Of a DNA stretch of 64,000 nt, positions 30,047 through 38,939 are shown piece by piece. The notes beneath the pieces were generated by a model that did not search any database, was not told the DNA's origin, and saw only the letters and a program-made list of their open reading frames with translations. The position numbers and the translations under genes were made by a program. Origin of the DNA: Planobispora longispora (GTDB lineage Bacteria; Actinomycetota; Actinomycetes; Streptosporangiales; Streptosporangiaceae). Location: NCBI RefSeq assembly GCF_016863135.1, contig NZ_BOOH01000008.1:1-64000 (forward strand). Direction: 5' to 3'. Numbering within the stretch: the first letter of the stretch is position 1; each line of letters opens with the position of its first letter.

Positions 30047-31195
30047 TCAGCGGGACCGGCGGCGCAGGCCGTAGCCGAACCAGGCGAGGCCGCCGAGGAC
30101 GGCTGCGCCGATCAGATACGGGGCCAGGGAGGCGGACTGCTCCGTGGTCTTGGCGGCCGCCGCGTCGGCGGCGGCCGGCGGCGGGTTCTGCGCGCCCGCC
30201 GAGGCGGCGGCCTCGGACGGCAGGGGGGCGGGTTCGGGGGCCGGGCCCACCAACCGGCCGACCGGGGAGACCTTGCCGCGGGCGGCGAAGCCCCAGTCGA
30301 GCAGGTCGGAGACGTCCTCCCAGAAGTATCCGTCGTGCCGCATGATCGAAACGATGATCGTGTGGCCGTTCCGCCGGGCCGCGCCGACGAAGCTGGCCTG
30401 GGCCTTGGAGGTCCAGCCGTTCTTGACGCCGATCATGCCCTTGTAGCGCCACAGCAGCTTGTTGTGGTTGCCGATCTCGTAGTAGCCCTTGGGCGCAGGG
30501 AACTTGTCGGTCTTCAGGCTGACATATCGTCGGAAATCAGGGTTGGCGAGTCCGGCCCGCGCGATCAGCGCGAGGTCGTAGGCCGAGCTGCTCTGGCCCG
30601 GCTTGTCCAGCCCGCTGGGCGTCTTGGCCACGGTGTCGAACGCCTGGATCCGCTGGGCCTCGGCGTTCATGTCCGCGAGCGTCTTGGCCAGGCCGCCGTT
30701 GGCCTCGGCCAGCGCCATCGCCGAGTCGTTGCCCGAGACCAGCATCAGCGCCTTGAACAGGTCCTCCACCGTGTAGATGGGTCTGTTCACCAGCCCGACC
30801 GCGCTGCCCTCCTGGTTGACGGCGTTCCTGCTCGGCCGGACCTTCATGGTCCTGTCGAGCTTCGGGATGAGCGTCAGGGCGGTCAGGGCCTTGAGGGTGC
30901 TCGCCGGACGGTAGCGCCCGTGCGGGTGCTTGGCGGCGAGGACCTCTCCGGTGTCGGCGTCCGCGATCACGTATGCCTTCGCGGAGGTCTTGGGCGGAGC
31001 CTTGATCTCGGTGGGGAGGATGAGCCCTCGCTCGCCGAGCCGTCCGCCGCCCACGGGCTCGGCGGGCGCGAGGCCGCCGGCGGCGGGAGCGGTCGGGGCC
31101 TCGGCGGGCGCGGGAGCGCCTGCGTATGCGGGAGCACCGAGGAAGGTGGTCGCCGCGATCAGCACCACGACGGGTGCGGTGTATTTCGTCCCCAT
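30047..31195 (-). CDS. D-alanyl-D-alanine carboxypeptidase (PBP5-type, S11)
   Basis: 382 residues from ATG 31195, where the signal peptide begins (GTKYTAPVVVLIAATTFLGAPAYA). The catalytic domain has the SxxK motif in PASTLKALTAL, SGN in LVSGNDSAMAL, and KNG in GVKNGWTSKA in place of KTG. An alanine/proline-rich linker leads to a C-terminal span (LAPYLIGAAVLGGLAWFGYG) and RRRSR, which holds it on the outer face of the membrane. It trims the terminal D-Ala of peptidoglycan stem peptides. The divergent small gene at 31283 is the SCO4848-type partner, as in Streptomyces. Confidence 0.92.
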   Translation of the reverse strand: MGTKYTAPVVVLIAATTFLGAPAYAGAPAPAEAPTAPAAGGLAPAEPVGGGRLGERGLILPTEIKAPPKTSAKAYVIADADTGEVLAAKHPHGRYRPASTLKALTALTLIPKLDRTMKVRPSRNAVNQEGSAVGLVNRPIYTVEDLFKALMLVSGNDSAMALAEANGGLAKTLADMNAEAQRIQAFDTVAKTPSGLDKPGQSSSAYDLALIARAGLANPDFRRYVSLKTDKFPAPKGYYEIGNHNKLLWRYKGMIGVKNGWTSKAQASFVGAARRNGHTIIVSIMRHDGYFWEDVSDLLDWGFAARGKVSPVGRLVGPAPEPAPLPSEAAASAGAQNPPPAAADAAAAKTTEQSASLAPYLIGAAVLGGLAWFGYGLRRRSR

Positions 31196-31227
31196 AGTGA
31201 TCTCAGGGTAGCTTCGTACCGATTCGC

Positions 31228-31241
31228 ATGTGTTTGCACAT
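31228..31241. promoter_or_regulatory. Small dyad in the dac / SCO4848-like divergent region
   Basis: ATGTG TTTG CACAT is a 5-bp dyad about 32 bases from the carboxypeptidase start and 42 bases from the other start. Its position allows control of both. Only five paired bases support it. Confidence 0.3.
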
Positions 31242-31282
31242 CCCCTCACCAGGGGCGGAGCACGCGACGGGATACCGACATA

Positions 31283-31552
31283 ATGCAAATATCACGAAAG
31301 ATCGCCAGTTTTCTGCTGGCCCTTGCCGGGTTCATGATCTTTGAGTGGGTCAACCTTGGGTTCAACCTCGCGGACGGTCATCCGCGATCTTTCTACGTCG
31401 TCCACGGCATCCTGATCGCGGTCAACATCGTCCTCGCGATCGTGCTCGCGGTGATCGGCGTGCGCGGCCTGCGAGCCCTGCGGGGCTCACGCGGTCCGCG
31501 CGGCGGGACCCTACGGGGTGGGGCAGAGGAATCGGAGCGTTCGCCGGTGTAG
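31283..31552 (+). CDS. SCO4848-family small membrane protein
   Basis: 89 residues. Two spans: KIASFLLALAGFMIFEWVNLG and FYVVHGILIAVNIVLAIVLAVIGVRGL, with a short loop NLADGHPRS. The tail is basic and low in complexity. Sequence pattern and position beside the D-Ala-D-Ala carboxypeptidase match the SCO4847-SCO4848 pair of Streptomyces coelicolor. No function is known. ATG 31283 lacks a ribosome site. The 3' end overlaps the convergent ATP-grasp gene by 42 bases. Confidence 0.75.
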   Translation: MQISRKIASFLLALAGFMIFEWVNLGFNLADGHPRSFYVVHGILIAVNIVLAIVLAVIGVRGLRALRGSRGPRGGTLRGGAEESERSPV

Positions 31553-32935
31553 CTCGGCGGCCTCCTCCGCGGAGTTCCCGATGCTGGTGAAGCCGAGCTT
31601 GCCGTACTCCGGGATCGCGCCGAGCAGGTGCAGCACGTTCCCGGTGCGGGTCTCGCGGTCGAATCCGAGGCCCGCGGCGCGGATCCGCGCGACGATCTCC
31701 CCCGGCGCGCGGCCCCGCAGGCAGGCGGCGGCGCAGTTGTCCGTCGCGACGTAGTACTTCGACTGGTCCCCGCACATGAGCGTGCCGGTGCCGGGGTCGT
31801 AGACGGCGCCGGTGGTCAGCAGCGCGGCGCCGAACGGGTGGGTCGTGCCGCCGATGCGCAGGTTGATCTCGCACAGCAGGGCCCGGTAGCCGCCGTCGGT
31901 CTTGACGGCGAAGAAGTCCATCCCGAACAGCCCCACCACGCCCCGGTCCGCCAGGACGCCCGCGATCCGCTCGGCGCACTCGCCCACCTCGGCGCGGTAC
32001 TCCGGCCGGGCGGGGAAGGCGCAGCCCTGGTAGACGTCGCCGTTGGGCCCGCCGAGCACCTGCTCGTGCGTGGCCACCACGTCGTAGGCGCCGCCGGGGG
32101 TGATCCTCGCCAGGGCGCTGGGGGAGTACAGGGGCCGCTGGTCGATGAACTCCTCGATCACCGCGCCCCGTTCGGCGATCTTCTCGGCGAAGGTCGTCCA
32201 GTTCTCGTCGGCGGCGGAGAAGCTGGTGTGGCAGGCGGTGAGCGGCCGGTCGTCCTTGACCACGATCGCGTTGCCCAGGCCCGAGTAGCTGTTGTTGAGC
32301 TTGACCATCAGCTTGCCGCCGTGGCTCAGCGGAGCCAGGGCGCGGGCGGCGTGCTCCACCTCGGTCAGCGACCGCAGGTCGGCGAAGCCGCGGGCCAGCG
32401 GGACCTTGGCGTCCTCCGCGACCGTCCGGGCGCCGCTCTTGGAGCCGAGCTGGGCCAGGGCGGTGGCGGGGCCGTAGATCGGCAGCCCGAGCGCCGCGGA
32501 GAGCCGCTCCTCGGCCTCGCTGACCACGAAGGGGACCAGCCAGGCGTCCGCCGTGCCGTCCAGCGCCTCCTGGATGCGTGCGATCGTCCGGGGGCCGTGC
32601 AGGATTTTCTCGGTGAGCGGGCAGAGCCGGGGATCACCCAAACTGATCATTTCCAGGCGGGCGCGCGCCTCCGCGGGGTCGTCGAGGAAGTCAAGGTAAT
32701 AGTCCACGATCGCCGGATCCACCGGGGCGGAGGTGAGATAGACGACCTTCACGCCCGGCCGCTTCAGGGTCAGCAGGAGGAAGAGGAGCCGCTCCTCGTA
32801 GCAGCGTGCGCCGGTTATCCGGCGGAGTTCGTCTTGGGGCAGCGACAGTGAGGGGATGACCACCAAGGTTCCCTCGTTCGGTTCGAAGATGCTCAATCTG
32901 GAGTGCTTCTCCCCAAATGGGATATTCGTGATCAT
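31511..32935 (-). CDS. PGM1-related ATP-grasp peptide ligase
   Basis: 474 residues from ATG 32935. The N-terminal pre-ATP-grasp domain begins LVVIPSLSLPQDELRRITGA and contains CYEERLLFLLLTLK, VVYLTSAPVDPAIVDYYLDFL and CPLTEKILHGPRTI, a distinctive pattern of PGM1-like proteins. The ATP-grasp part has KLMVKLNNSYSGLGNA, AVIEEFIDQRP and the metal-binding FFAVKTDGGYRALLCEINLRIGG. The tail HLLGAIPEYGKLGFTSIG matches the PGM1 C-terminal module. PGM1 of pheganomycin synthesis joins an unusual amino acid to ribosomal peptides. Here no NRPS or obvious substrate gene is adjacent. A frame extension to 33007 lacks family-like sequence. Confidence 0.85.
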   Translation of the reverse strand: MITNIPFGEKHSRLSIFEPNEGTLVVIPSLSLPQDELRRITGARCYEERLLFLLLTLKRPGVKVVYLTSAPVDPAIVDYYLDFLDDPAEARARLEMISLGDPRLCPLTEKILHGPRTIARIQEALDGTADAWLVPFVVSEAEERLSAALGLPIYGPATALAQLGSKSGARTVAEDAKVPLARGFADLRSLTEVEHAARALAPLSHGGKLMVKLNNSYSGLGNAIVVKDDRPLTACHTSFSAADENWTTFAEKIAERGAVIEEFIDQRPLYSPSALARITPGGAYDVVATHEQVLGGPNGDVYQGCAFPARPEYRAEVGECAERIAGVLADRGVVGLFGMDFFAVKTDGGYRALLCEINLRIGGTTHPFGAALLTTGAVYDPGTGTLMCGDQSKYYVATDNCAAACLRGRAPGEIVARIRAAGLGFDRETRTGNVLHLLGAIPEYGKLGFTSIGNSAEEAAELHRRTLRFLCPTP

Positions 32936-33449
32936 ATGCGGAGTGAACCATGCATTATTCCGGCATGCATCCCTCCGCCGGGTGCGATGAGTGGCACCTG
33001 AAGTCACGTAAATTGCCAGTTCAGCCAGGTTTCAACCGTCGCGGAGCGGCCAGTGGCCGATGGAGGGGGTGCGGTACGGCGCCGGCAAGGCTACTGATCC
33101 TTAGTCACTCCAGGCCATCGGCAGTGGTCCTCCTGGGTCAGGCGAGGCAGAAGAGGGGCATGAGGCTACAAAACATTTGGCTGAGATGTCGGCAAGTGCC
33201 GTCGGAAGAGAGATAAAGTCAATGTCATACGCCGACGCGTCGGCGGCCGCACCTCGGCCCGCCGGTTCCGTGCCGGCGCGTTGTCATCCGCACAGACTTG
33301 GCCCCGTGACACCCACTCCGGCCGCGGTGCGGTGATCGCTTTTCTGAGCCGGCGCTGTCTCATGAGCCCGGCTCATGGGGCAGGCGATTCTGGGCAGTGG
33401 CATATGCGTCGAATATTTCCAACTACCGGCGCGGATGGGACGGTGACCG
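32936..33449. other. 514-bp gene-free divergent region with two candidate short ORFs
   Basis: This separates the PGM1-like ligase from the M20 gene. Two short plus-strand frames have plausible ribosome sites: 33160-33216 (18 residues, MRLQNIWLRCRQVPSEER, preceded by AGAAGAGGGG) and 33222-33335 (37 residues, beginning MSYADASAAAPRPAG, preceded by GAGAGA). Base composition here is lower in GC than in the neighbours. Neither frame shows a leader or core known from ribosomal peptides. They may be chance. Confidence 0.35.
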
Positions 33450-34691
33450 ATGCGGGGGCGTAATCTCCGAGGGGAGCTCGACGCGTTCCTCGCCGGCTTC
33501 GAACGGGAGCTGATCAGCTTCCGTCGCGACCTGCACATGAACCCCGAGCTAGGGTTCGCCGAATACCGCACGACGCAGCGCATCGCCGAGCGTCTGGGCG
33601 CGATCGGGCTCGTTCCGTCGGTGCTGCCGCGCGGCACCGGCCTGATCTGCGACGTCGGCAGCGGCGACGGGCCGACCGTGGCGCTGCGCGCCGACATCGA
33701 CGCGCTGCCCGTGCCCGACGAGAAGGACGTCCCCTACAGCTCGACGGTGCCCGGCGTGTGCCATGCCTGCGGTCACGACGTCCACACCACGGTCCTGCTC
33801 GGCGCGTCCATGTTCCTCGCCCGCCAGGCGGAGGCCGGGCTCCTGCCCGGCCGGGTCCGGCTGGTCTTCCAGCCCGCCGAGGAGGTGCCGGGCGGAGCGC
33901 TGGAGGTCATGGCCGCCGGCGGCCTCAGCGGGGTCGACCGCATCTTCGGCCTGCACTGCGACCCCCGGGTGGACGTCGGCAAGGTCGGTCTCAAGACCGG
34001 TCCGATCACCTCCGCCTGCGACCGGGTCACCGTCCGGGTCAGCGGCCCCGGCGGGCACACCGCCCGGCCGCACCTCACCGCCGACCTGGTCTTCGCGCTG
34101 GCGAAGATCCTCACGGAGCTGCCCGCCGCCCTCTCCCGCCGGGTGGACCCCCGCTCGTCGCTCAGCCTGGTCTGGGGTCGGGTCGAGGCGGGCTCGGCGG
34201 CCAACGCGATCCCCGACGACGGCGTCGCCGAGGGCACCGTGCGCTGCCTGGACGAGGAGGCGTGGCACGCGGCCCCCGACATGATCAAGGCGCTGCTGGA
34301 GTCGGTCGCCGGGGCCTACGGGGTCGAGGCGCAGATGGACTACGTCCGCGGCGTGCCCCCGGTGATCAACGAAGAGGTCAGCGTGCAGATGCTGATCGAG
34401 GCCGCGGAGGGCGTGCTCGGCGAGGGGTCCTCGGTCCCGACCCAGCAGAGCCTGGGCGGCGAGGACTTCGGCTGGTACCTCGAGTCCGTCCCCGGCGCGT
34501 TCGCCCGGCTCGGCACCCGCACCCCGGGCGAGGCGCACGCCGGCGACATCCACCAGGGCACCTTCGACGTCGACGAGTCCTGCATCGGCATGGGCGTGCG
34601 GTTCATGGTGGCGACCGCGCTGACCGCCCTCTGGGAGGGGCAGCGGTCCGTGACGGGTGAGCCGGTCGTCCTGGCGAATTTGGACAACTAA
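33450..34691 (+). CDS. M20-family amidohydrolase
   Basis: 413 residues. The metal-binding catalytic domain has FRRDLHMNPELGF, ALRADIDALPV, ACGHDVHTTVLLG and FQPAEEVPGGA with the catalytic glutamate; the dimerisation lid is at about 180-290 (VTVRVSGPGGHTARPH). GEDFGWYLESVPGAFARLG and HAGDIHQGTFDVDE close the site. This is the aminoacylase/IAA-amino-acid hydrolase subgroup, which splits N-acyl amino acids or similar amides. It lies upstream of the nucleoside transporter operon, as I recall for Streptomyces, but a link to nucleosides is not established. Confidence 0.88.
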   Translation: MRGRNLRGELDAFLAGFERELISFRRDLHMNPELGFAEYRTTQRIAERLGAIGLVPSVLPRGTGLICDVGSGDGPTVALRADIDALPVPDEKDVPYSSTVPGVCHACGHDVHTTVLLGASMFLARQAEAGLLPGRVRLVFQPAEEVPGGALEVMAAGGLSGVDRIFGLHCDPRVDVGKVGLKTGPITSACDRVTVRVSGPGGHTARPHLTADLVFALAKILTELPAALSRRVDPRSSLSLVWGRVEAGSAANAIPDDGVAEGTVRCLDEEAWHAAPDMIKALLESVAGAYGVEAQMDYVRGVPPVINEEVSVQMLIEAAEGVLGEGSSVPTQQSLGGEDFGWYLESVPGAFARLGTRTPGEAHAGDIHQGTFDVDESCIGMGVRFMVATALTALWEGQRSVTGEPVVLANLDN

Positions 34692-34831
34692 CACCACTGT
34701 CTGGATTTCCCCTTACGCCGTAGCGGTCACGTTAGTGAGTAAAAAGTGCATCGCGTAATGAGATAGTCGCCGTCTGTAGGGCGGACGCAGGCGGGCGGCC
34801 GGCAGGAGTCGCCGCCCTCCCGGACCGTTCT

Positions 34832-34875
34832 CGAAGGCAGCCGATCCTACCTGTCGGTAGCGTCGGCCGCCTTCG
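34832..34875. terminator. Long structured hairpin between M20 and bmp genes
   Basis: CGAAGGC A GCCGA pairs with TCGGC C GCCTTCG, broken by one A/C mismatch, and an inner CTACC/GGTAG stem closes over TGTC. The whole folds into one 44-base hairpin. It lies 140 bases after the M20 stop and 58 bases before the bmp promoter. It may be a bidirectional terminator; there is no T-run. The rest of 34692-35021 holds no gene. Confidence 0.55.
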
Positions 34876-34932
34876 TGTGTCACAAGGTGGCGTGAGCTGG
34901 GTAACGGACCTATTGCGGAGCTGTGTGCCGGT

Positions 34933-34961
34933 TTGGTCCGTACTCGGCAAACAACTATCTT
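34933..34961 (+). promoter_or_regulatory. Predicted promoter of the nucleoside-uptake operon
   Basis: TTGGTC at 34933-34938 and TATCTT at 34956-34961 are separated by 17 bp. The predicted start lies about 50 bases before TTG 35022. This is a normal sigma-70-type (HrdB) pattern. No operator was recognised. Confidence 0.45.
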
Positions 34962-35021
34962 CCGTGCAGAGTTGCCGTGCGTCTCTTCGCGCGTGCACTG
35001 ACAACGCGAAGGGAGTCCATC

Positions 35022-36101
35022 TTGCTTCACAACCGATTCGGCAGGCTGGCCGCGACCGCTCTGGCCGGCACCATGCTCATGGGCGCCGCCGCGTGCGGGG
35101 GGAGCGAGGAGCCGACCACGACCGCGTCTCCGGGCGACGCCGCGACCAGCGCCGCTCCGGGCGGCACCGGTCCGAAGGTCGGCCTGGCCTACGACATCGG
35201 CGGCCGTGGCGACCAGTCGTTCAACGACGCCGCCGCCGCGGGCCTCGACAAGGCCAAGGCCGAGCTGGGCCTGGCCGAGGCCAAGGAGCTGGAGGCCGGG
35301 AACGGCGAGACCGACGCGGCCAAGGAGGAGCGGCTGCGCCTGCTCGCCCAGGGCGGTTACAACCCGATCATCGCCGTGGGCTTCGCCTACTCCGGCCCGC
35401 TGAAGAAGGTCGCCACCGAGTTCCCCGAGGTCAAGTTCGCCATCGTCGACGACGAGGCCGCGACCGGCCCCAACATCTCCAACCTGGTCTTCGCCGAGCA
35501 CGAGGGCTCCTTCCTGGTCGGCGTCGCCGCGGCGCTGAAGTCCGAGAAGAACCACGTGGGCTTCGTCGGCGGCGTCGAGGTTCCGCTGATCAAGAAGTTC
35601 GAGGCGGGTTTCGCCGCGGGCGCCAAGGCGGTCAAGTCCGACATCAAGGTTGACGTCAAGTACCTGACCCAGCCGCCGGACTTCGCCGGCTTCGCCGACC
35701 CGGCCAAGGGCAAGACCGCGGCCGAGGGCATGTTCGACGCGGGCGCCGACGTGGTCTACCACGCCGCGGGCGGCTCCGGCGGCGGCGTGTTCGAGGCGGC
35801 GAAGGCCGCCAACGGCAAGGCGATCGGCGTCGACTCCGACCAGGCCAAGACGGCCGCCGCCGACCTGCAGGGCGTCATCATGACCTCCATGCTCAAGAAG
35901 GTCGACGTCGCGGTCTTCGACTTCCTGAAGAACGCCGCGGCGGGCGCGCCCAAGGCCGGCACGACCGTCTACGACCTCAAGGCGGGCGGCGTCGACTACT
36001 CCACCACCGGTGGCCAGGTCGACGACATCAAGGCCAAGATCGACGAGTACAAGCAGAAGGTGATCTCCGGCGAGATCACCGTGCCGAAGGAAGTCGGCTG
36101 A
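35022..36101 (+). CDS. BMP-family nucleoside-binding lipoprotein
   Basis: 359 residues from TTG 35022, set by GAAGGGAG eight bases upstream; the frame is open to 34923 but that covers the promoter. A lipoprotein signal has its lipid cysteine in MLMGAAACGG. The mature domain has GLAYDIGGRGDQSFNDAA, IAVGFAYSGPLKKVA, FAIVDDEA, GFVGGVEVPLIKKFEAGF and YHAAGGSGGGVFEAA, marks of the BmpA/PnrA family of purine nucleoside receptors. It feeds the ABC transporter encoded downstream. Nucleoside specificity is inferred from the salvage genes in the same operon. Confidence 0.9.
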   Translation: MLHNRFGRLAATALAGTMLMGAAACGGSEEPTTTASPGDAATSAAPGGTGPKVGLAYDIGGRGDQSFNDAAAAGLDKAKAELGLAEAKELEAGNGETDAAKEERLRLLAQGGYNPIIAVGFAYSGPLKKVATEFPEVKFAIVDDEAATGPNISNLVFAEHEGSFLVGVAAALKSEKNHVGFVGGVEVPLIKKFEAGFAAGAKAVKSDIKVDVKYLTQPPDFAGFADPAKGKTAAEGMFDAGADVVYHAAGGSGGGVFEAAKAANGKAIGVDSDQAKTAAADLQGVIMTSMLKKVDVAVFDFLKNAAAGAPKAGTTVYDLKAGGVDYSTTGGQVDDIKAKIDEYKQKVISGEITVPKEVG

Positions 36102-36125
36102 CCGACCGGCTGACCTGATATCACT

Positions 36126-36158
36126 GGAGGGCCCGGTGGACGTCTCACCGGGCCCTCC
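36126..36158 (+). terminator. Attenuator-type hairpin between lipoprotein and ABC ATPase
   Basis: A perfect 13-bp stem, GGAGGGCCCGGTG with its complement, and a 7-base loop lie 24 bases after the lipoprotein stop. The next gene starts 42 bases later on the same strand. It probably terminates part of the transcripts, giving more receptor than transporter, or protects the 3' end of the receptor message. Confidence 0.7.
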
Positions 36159-36199
36159 GATCACTTTCCCCACCACGTAACGTAATCGAGGCCATCCGC

Positions 36200-37738
36200 A
36201 TGGAGGAGGCCGTCATCAGCACCTCGACATCGGCCGTCGAACTTGAGGGGATCACCAAGCGGTTCCCCGGCGTCGTGGCCAACAGCAACGTCTCCCTCTC
36301 CGTACAGCGGGGACACGTGCACGCCATCGTCGGCGAGAACGGCGCGGGCAAGTCCACCCTCATGAAGATCCTGTACGGCATGCAGCGCCCCGACGAGGGG
36401 GAGATCCGCGTCAACGGCGCGCCCGTCTCCTTCCGTTCCCCCTCCGACTCCATCGCCGCGGGCATCGGCATGGTCCACCAGCACTTCATGCTGGCCGACA
36501 ACCTGACCGTCCTGGAGAACGTGGTCCTCGGCAGCGAGCCCCGCAAGGGCGGCATCGCCATCGACTTCGGCTCCGCGCGCAAGAAGATCAAGCAGATCTC
36601 CGACACCTACGGCCTGGGCGTCGACCCCGACATGCTGGTCGAGGACCTGGGCGTGGGCGCCCGGCAGCGGGTGGAGATCCTCAAGGTCCTCTACCGGGGC
36701 GCGCGCATCCTCATCCTCGACGAGCCGACCGCGGTGCTCGTGCCGCAGGAGGTCGACGAGCTCTTCGGCAACCTGCGCGAGCTGGTCCGCGAGGGACTGA
36801 CGATCATCTTCATCTCGCACAAGCTGGACGAGGTGCTCTCGGTCGCCGACGCCATCACCGTCATCCGGCGCGGCACCACCGTGGCGAGCGTGAACCCCAA
36901 GGACGTCACCGCCCGCCAGCTGGCCGAGCTCATGGTCGGCAGCGAGCTGCCCAGCCCGGAGACGCGCGAGTCCACCGTCACCGACGTGGTGGCGCTCTCG
37001 GTGCGGAACCTGTCGGTGCACTCGCCGGACGAGCGCTGCATCGTGGACGGCGTCACCTTCGACATCCGCAAGGGCGAGGTGCTGGGCATCGCCGGCGTCG
37101 AGGGCAACGGCCAGGCCGAGCTCGTCGAGGCCATCATGGGCATGCGCCCCGCCGACGGGGAGATCCGGCTCGGCGAGGAGGACATCTCCGCCTGGTCCAC
37201 GCTGCGCCGCCGCGAGGCCGGGATCGGCTACATCCCCGAGGACCGGCACCGGCACGGCCTGCTGCTGGAGGCCCCGCTCTGGGAGAACCGCATCCTCGGC
37301 CACCAGACGCGCAAGCCCAACGTCAAGGGCCCCTGGATCGACCGGGCCGGGGCCCGCAGGGACACCCAGCGCATCGTCGAGCAGTACGACGTGCGCACCC
37401 CCGGCATCGACGTGGACGCCGCGGCCCTGTCCGGCGGCAACCAGCAGAAGCTGATCGTCGGCCGGGAGATGAGCGGCGACCCGGTCTTCCTCATCGCCTC
37501 GCACCCGACGCGCGGCGTGGACGTCGGCGCCCAGGCCGCGATCTGGGACCACCTGCGCGCCGCCCGCGCCGCGGGCCTGGCCGTCCTGCTGATCTCGGCC
37601 GACCTGGACGAGCTGATCGGCCTCTCGGACACGCTGAAGGTGATCCTGCGCGGGCGCGTCGTCGCCGACGTGGATCCGCAGAACGTGACGCCCGAGCAGC
37701 TCGGCTCGGCCATGACGGGCGCGGGAGAGGCGGCATGA
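36200..37738 (+). CDS. Nucleoside ABC transporter ATPase (two NBDs)
   Basis: 512 residues, two nucleotide-binding domains in one chain, as in RbsA and the BMP-linked nucleoside ATPases. The first has Walker A GENGAGKST, signature LGVGARQ and Walker B ILILDEPTAVL. The second has a degenerate Walker A (GVEGNGQAE), signature LSGGNQQK and GVDVGAQ in place of a normal Walker B region, all usual for this family. It energises import with the two permeases that follow. The ATG is preceded by no clear ribosome site. Confidence 0.92.
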   Translation: MEEAVISTSTSAVELEGITKRFPGVVANSNVSLSVQRGHVHAIVGENGAGKSTLMKILYGMQRPDEGEIRVNGAPVSFRSPSDSIAAGIGMVHQHFMLADNLTVLENVVLGSEPRKGGIAIDFGSARKKIKQISDTYGLGVDPDMLVEDLGVGARQRVEILKVLYRGARILILDEPTAVLVPQEVDELFGNLRELVREGLTIIFISHKLDEVLSVADAITVIRRGTTVASVNPKDVTARQLAELMVGSELPSPETRESTVTDVVALSVRNLSVHSPDERCIVDGVTFDIRKGEVLGIAGVEGNGQAELVEAIMGMRPADGEIRLGEEDISAWSTLRRREAGIGYIPEDRHRHGLLLEAPLWENRILGHQTRKPNVKGPWIDRAGARRDTQRIVEQYDVRTPGIDVDAAALSGGNQQKLIVGREMSGDPVFLIASHPTRGVDVGAQAAIWDHLRAARAAGLAVLLISADLDELIGLSDTLKVILRGRVVADVDPQNVTPEQLGSAMTGAGEAA

Positions 37739-37784
37739 ACACCTGCGCGGCGCACGCCGTACCCGAAGCCCCCGGAGTCACCGC

Positions 37785-38939
37785 ATGAACGCCGCTGAGT
37801 CGAGTTTCACCGACCGCCTGCTCGGGCGGGTACGGCTGGAGGGCCTGCTCCCGCTCGCCGCGCCGCTGCTGGCCGTCGTGTTCGCCGGGGTGATCACCTC
37901 GATCGTCCTGCTGGTCAGCGGCGACCCGCCGCTGGAGACGCTGGTCGCAATGGCCGACTACGGCACGCAGCCGCGGTCGATCGTGCTCATGCTGAACTAC
38001 GCGACGACCTACTACCTGGCCGCGATCGCGGTGGCGATCGGGTTCCGGATGAACCTGTTCAACATCGGCGTCGACGGCCAGTACCGCCTCGCGGCGCTGG
38101 TCGCCGCGGCGGTGGGCGGCGCGCTGACCCTGCCCGCCCCGCTGCACATCGCACTGATCATCCTCGTGGCGATGCTGGTCGGCGCGGGCTGGGCCTCGAT
38201 CGCGGCCCTGCTCAAGGTCAAGCGCGGGGTCAGCGAGGTCATCTCCACGATCATGCTGAACGCCATCGCCACCGCGCTCGGCGCGTGGCTGCTCAACAAG
38301 GAGCGGCTGGCGGTCGAGATCGCGGGCAGCAACAACATCGGGACCAAGCCGATCGCCGAATCCGGCCAGGTGCCCGGTATGGCGATCATCCCCGGGACCG
38401 AGCTCAAGGTGTTCGGCCTGATCATCCTGGCGATCGCCATGGGCGTGCTGTACCACGTGCTGCTCAACCGGACCCGGTTCGGCTTCGACCTGCGCGCCAC
38501 CGGCCGCTCGGAGTCGGCCGCGGTCGCCAGCGGCGTGAACGTCAAGAAGATGGTCCTGATCGCGATGATCATGTCCGGCGCGGCGGCGGGCCTGATCGGC
38601 ATGCCGCAGCTGCTCGGCTCGTCCTACTCCTACAGCCTGGACTTCCCGACGGGGCTCGGCTTCACCGGCATCGCCATCGCGCTGCTCGGTCGCAACCACC
38701 CGGTCGGCATCGCGTTCGGCGCGCTGCTGTGGGCCTTCCTCGACACCTCGTCGAGCATCCTGCAGCTCCGGGAGGTCTCTCCCGAGATCGTGAGGATCAT
38801 GCAGGGCACCATCGTGCTCTCGGTGATCATCGCCTACGAGCTGGTCCACCGTTACCAGATCACGGCCGGGCAACGCCGGGTGAGCAAGGAACTGTCGGGC
38901 GGGACGACCCCGCCGCGGGTCGAAGGAGCGTCGGCATGA
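37785..38939 (+). CDS. Nucleoside ABC transporter permease 1
   Basis: 384 residues with about nine spans. It shows the BPD_transp_2 pattern: FRMNLFNIGVDGQYRLAAL, VSEVISTIMLNAIATALGAWLL and FGFDLRATGRSESAAVASGVN. GGAG lies eight bases before the ATG. The stop overlaps the next permease start in ATGA, so translation is coupled. It pairs with the second permease to form the channel. Confidence 0.9.
   Translation: MNAAESSFTDRLLGRVRLEGLLPLAAPLLAVVFAGVITSIVLLVSGDPPLETLVAMADYGTQPRSIVLMLNYATTYYLAAIAVAIGFRMNLFNIGVDGQYRLAALVAAAVGGALTLPAPLHIALIILVAMLVGAGWASIAALLKVKRGVSEVISTIMLNAIATALGAWLLNKERLAVEIAGSNNIGTKPIAESGQVPGMAIIPGTELKVFGLIILAIAMGVLYHVLLNRTRFGFDLRATGRSESAAVASGVNVKKMVLIAMIMSGAAAGLIGMPQLLGSSYSYSLDFPTGLGFTGIAIALLGRNHPVGIAFGALLWAFLDTSSSILQLREVSPEIVRIMQGTIVLSVIIAYELVHRYQITAGQRRVSKELSGGTTPPRVEGASA

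Noticed and set aside
32950-33216. 88-codon plus-strand frame in the ligase upstream region
   Set aside because: It starts 15 bp from the divergent ligase start, has mixed composition and no domain; only its last 18 codons have a plausible ribosome site.
34692-35021. Purine riboswitch before the nucleoside operon
   Set aside because: The region has hairpins, but no purine-aptamer core could be matched; an Infernal search with the purine riboswitch model would settle it.
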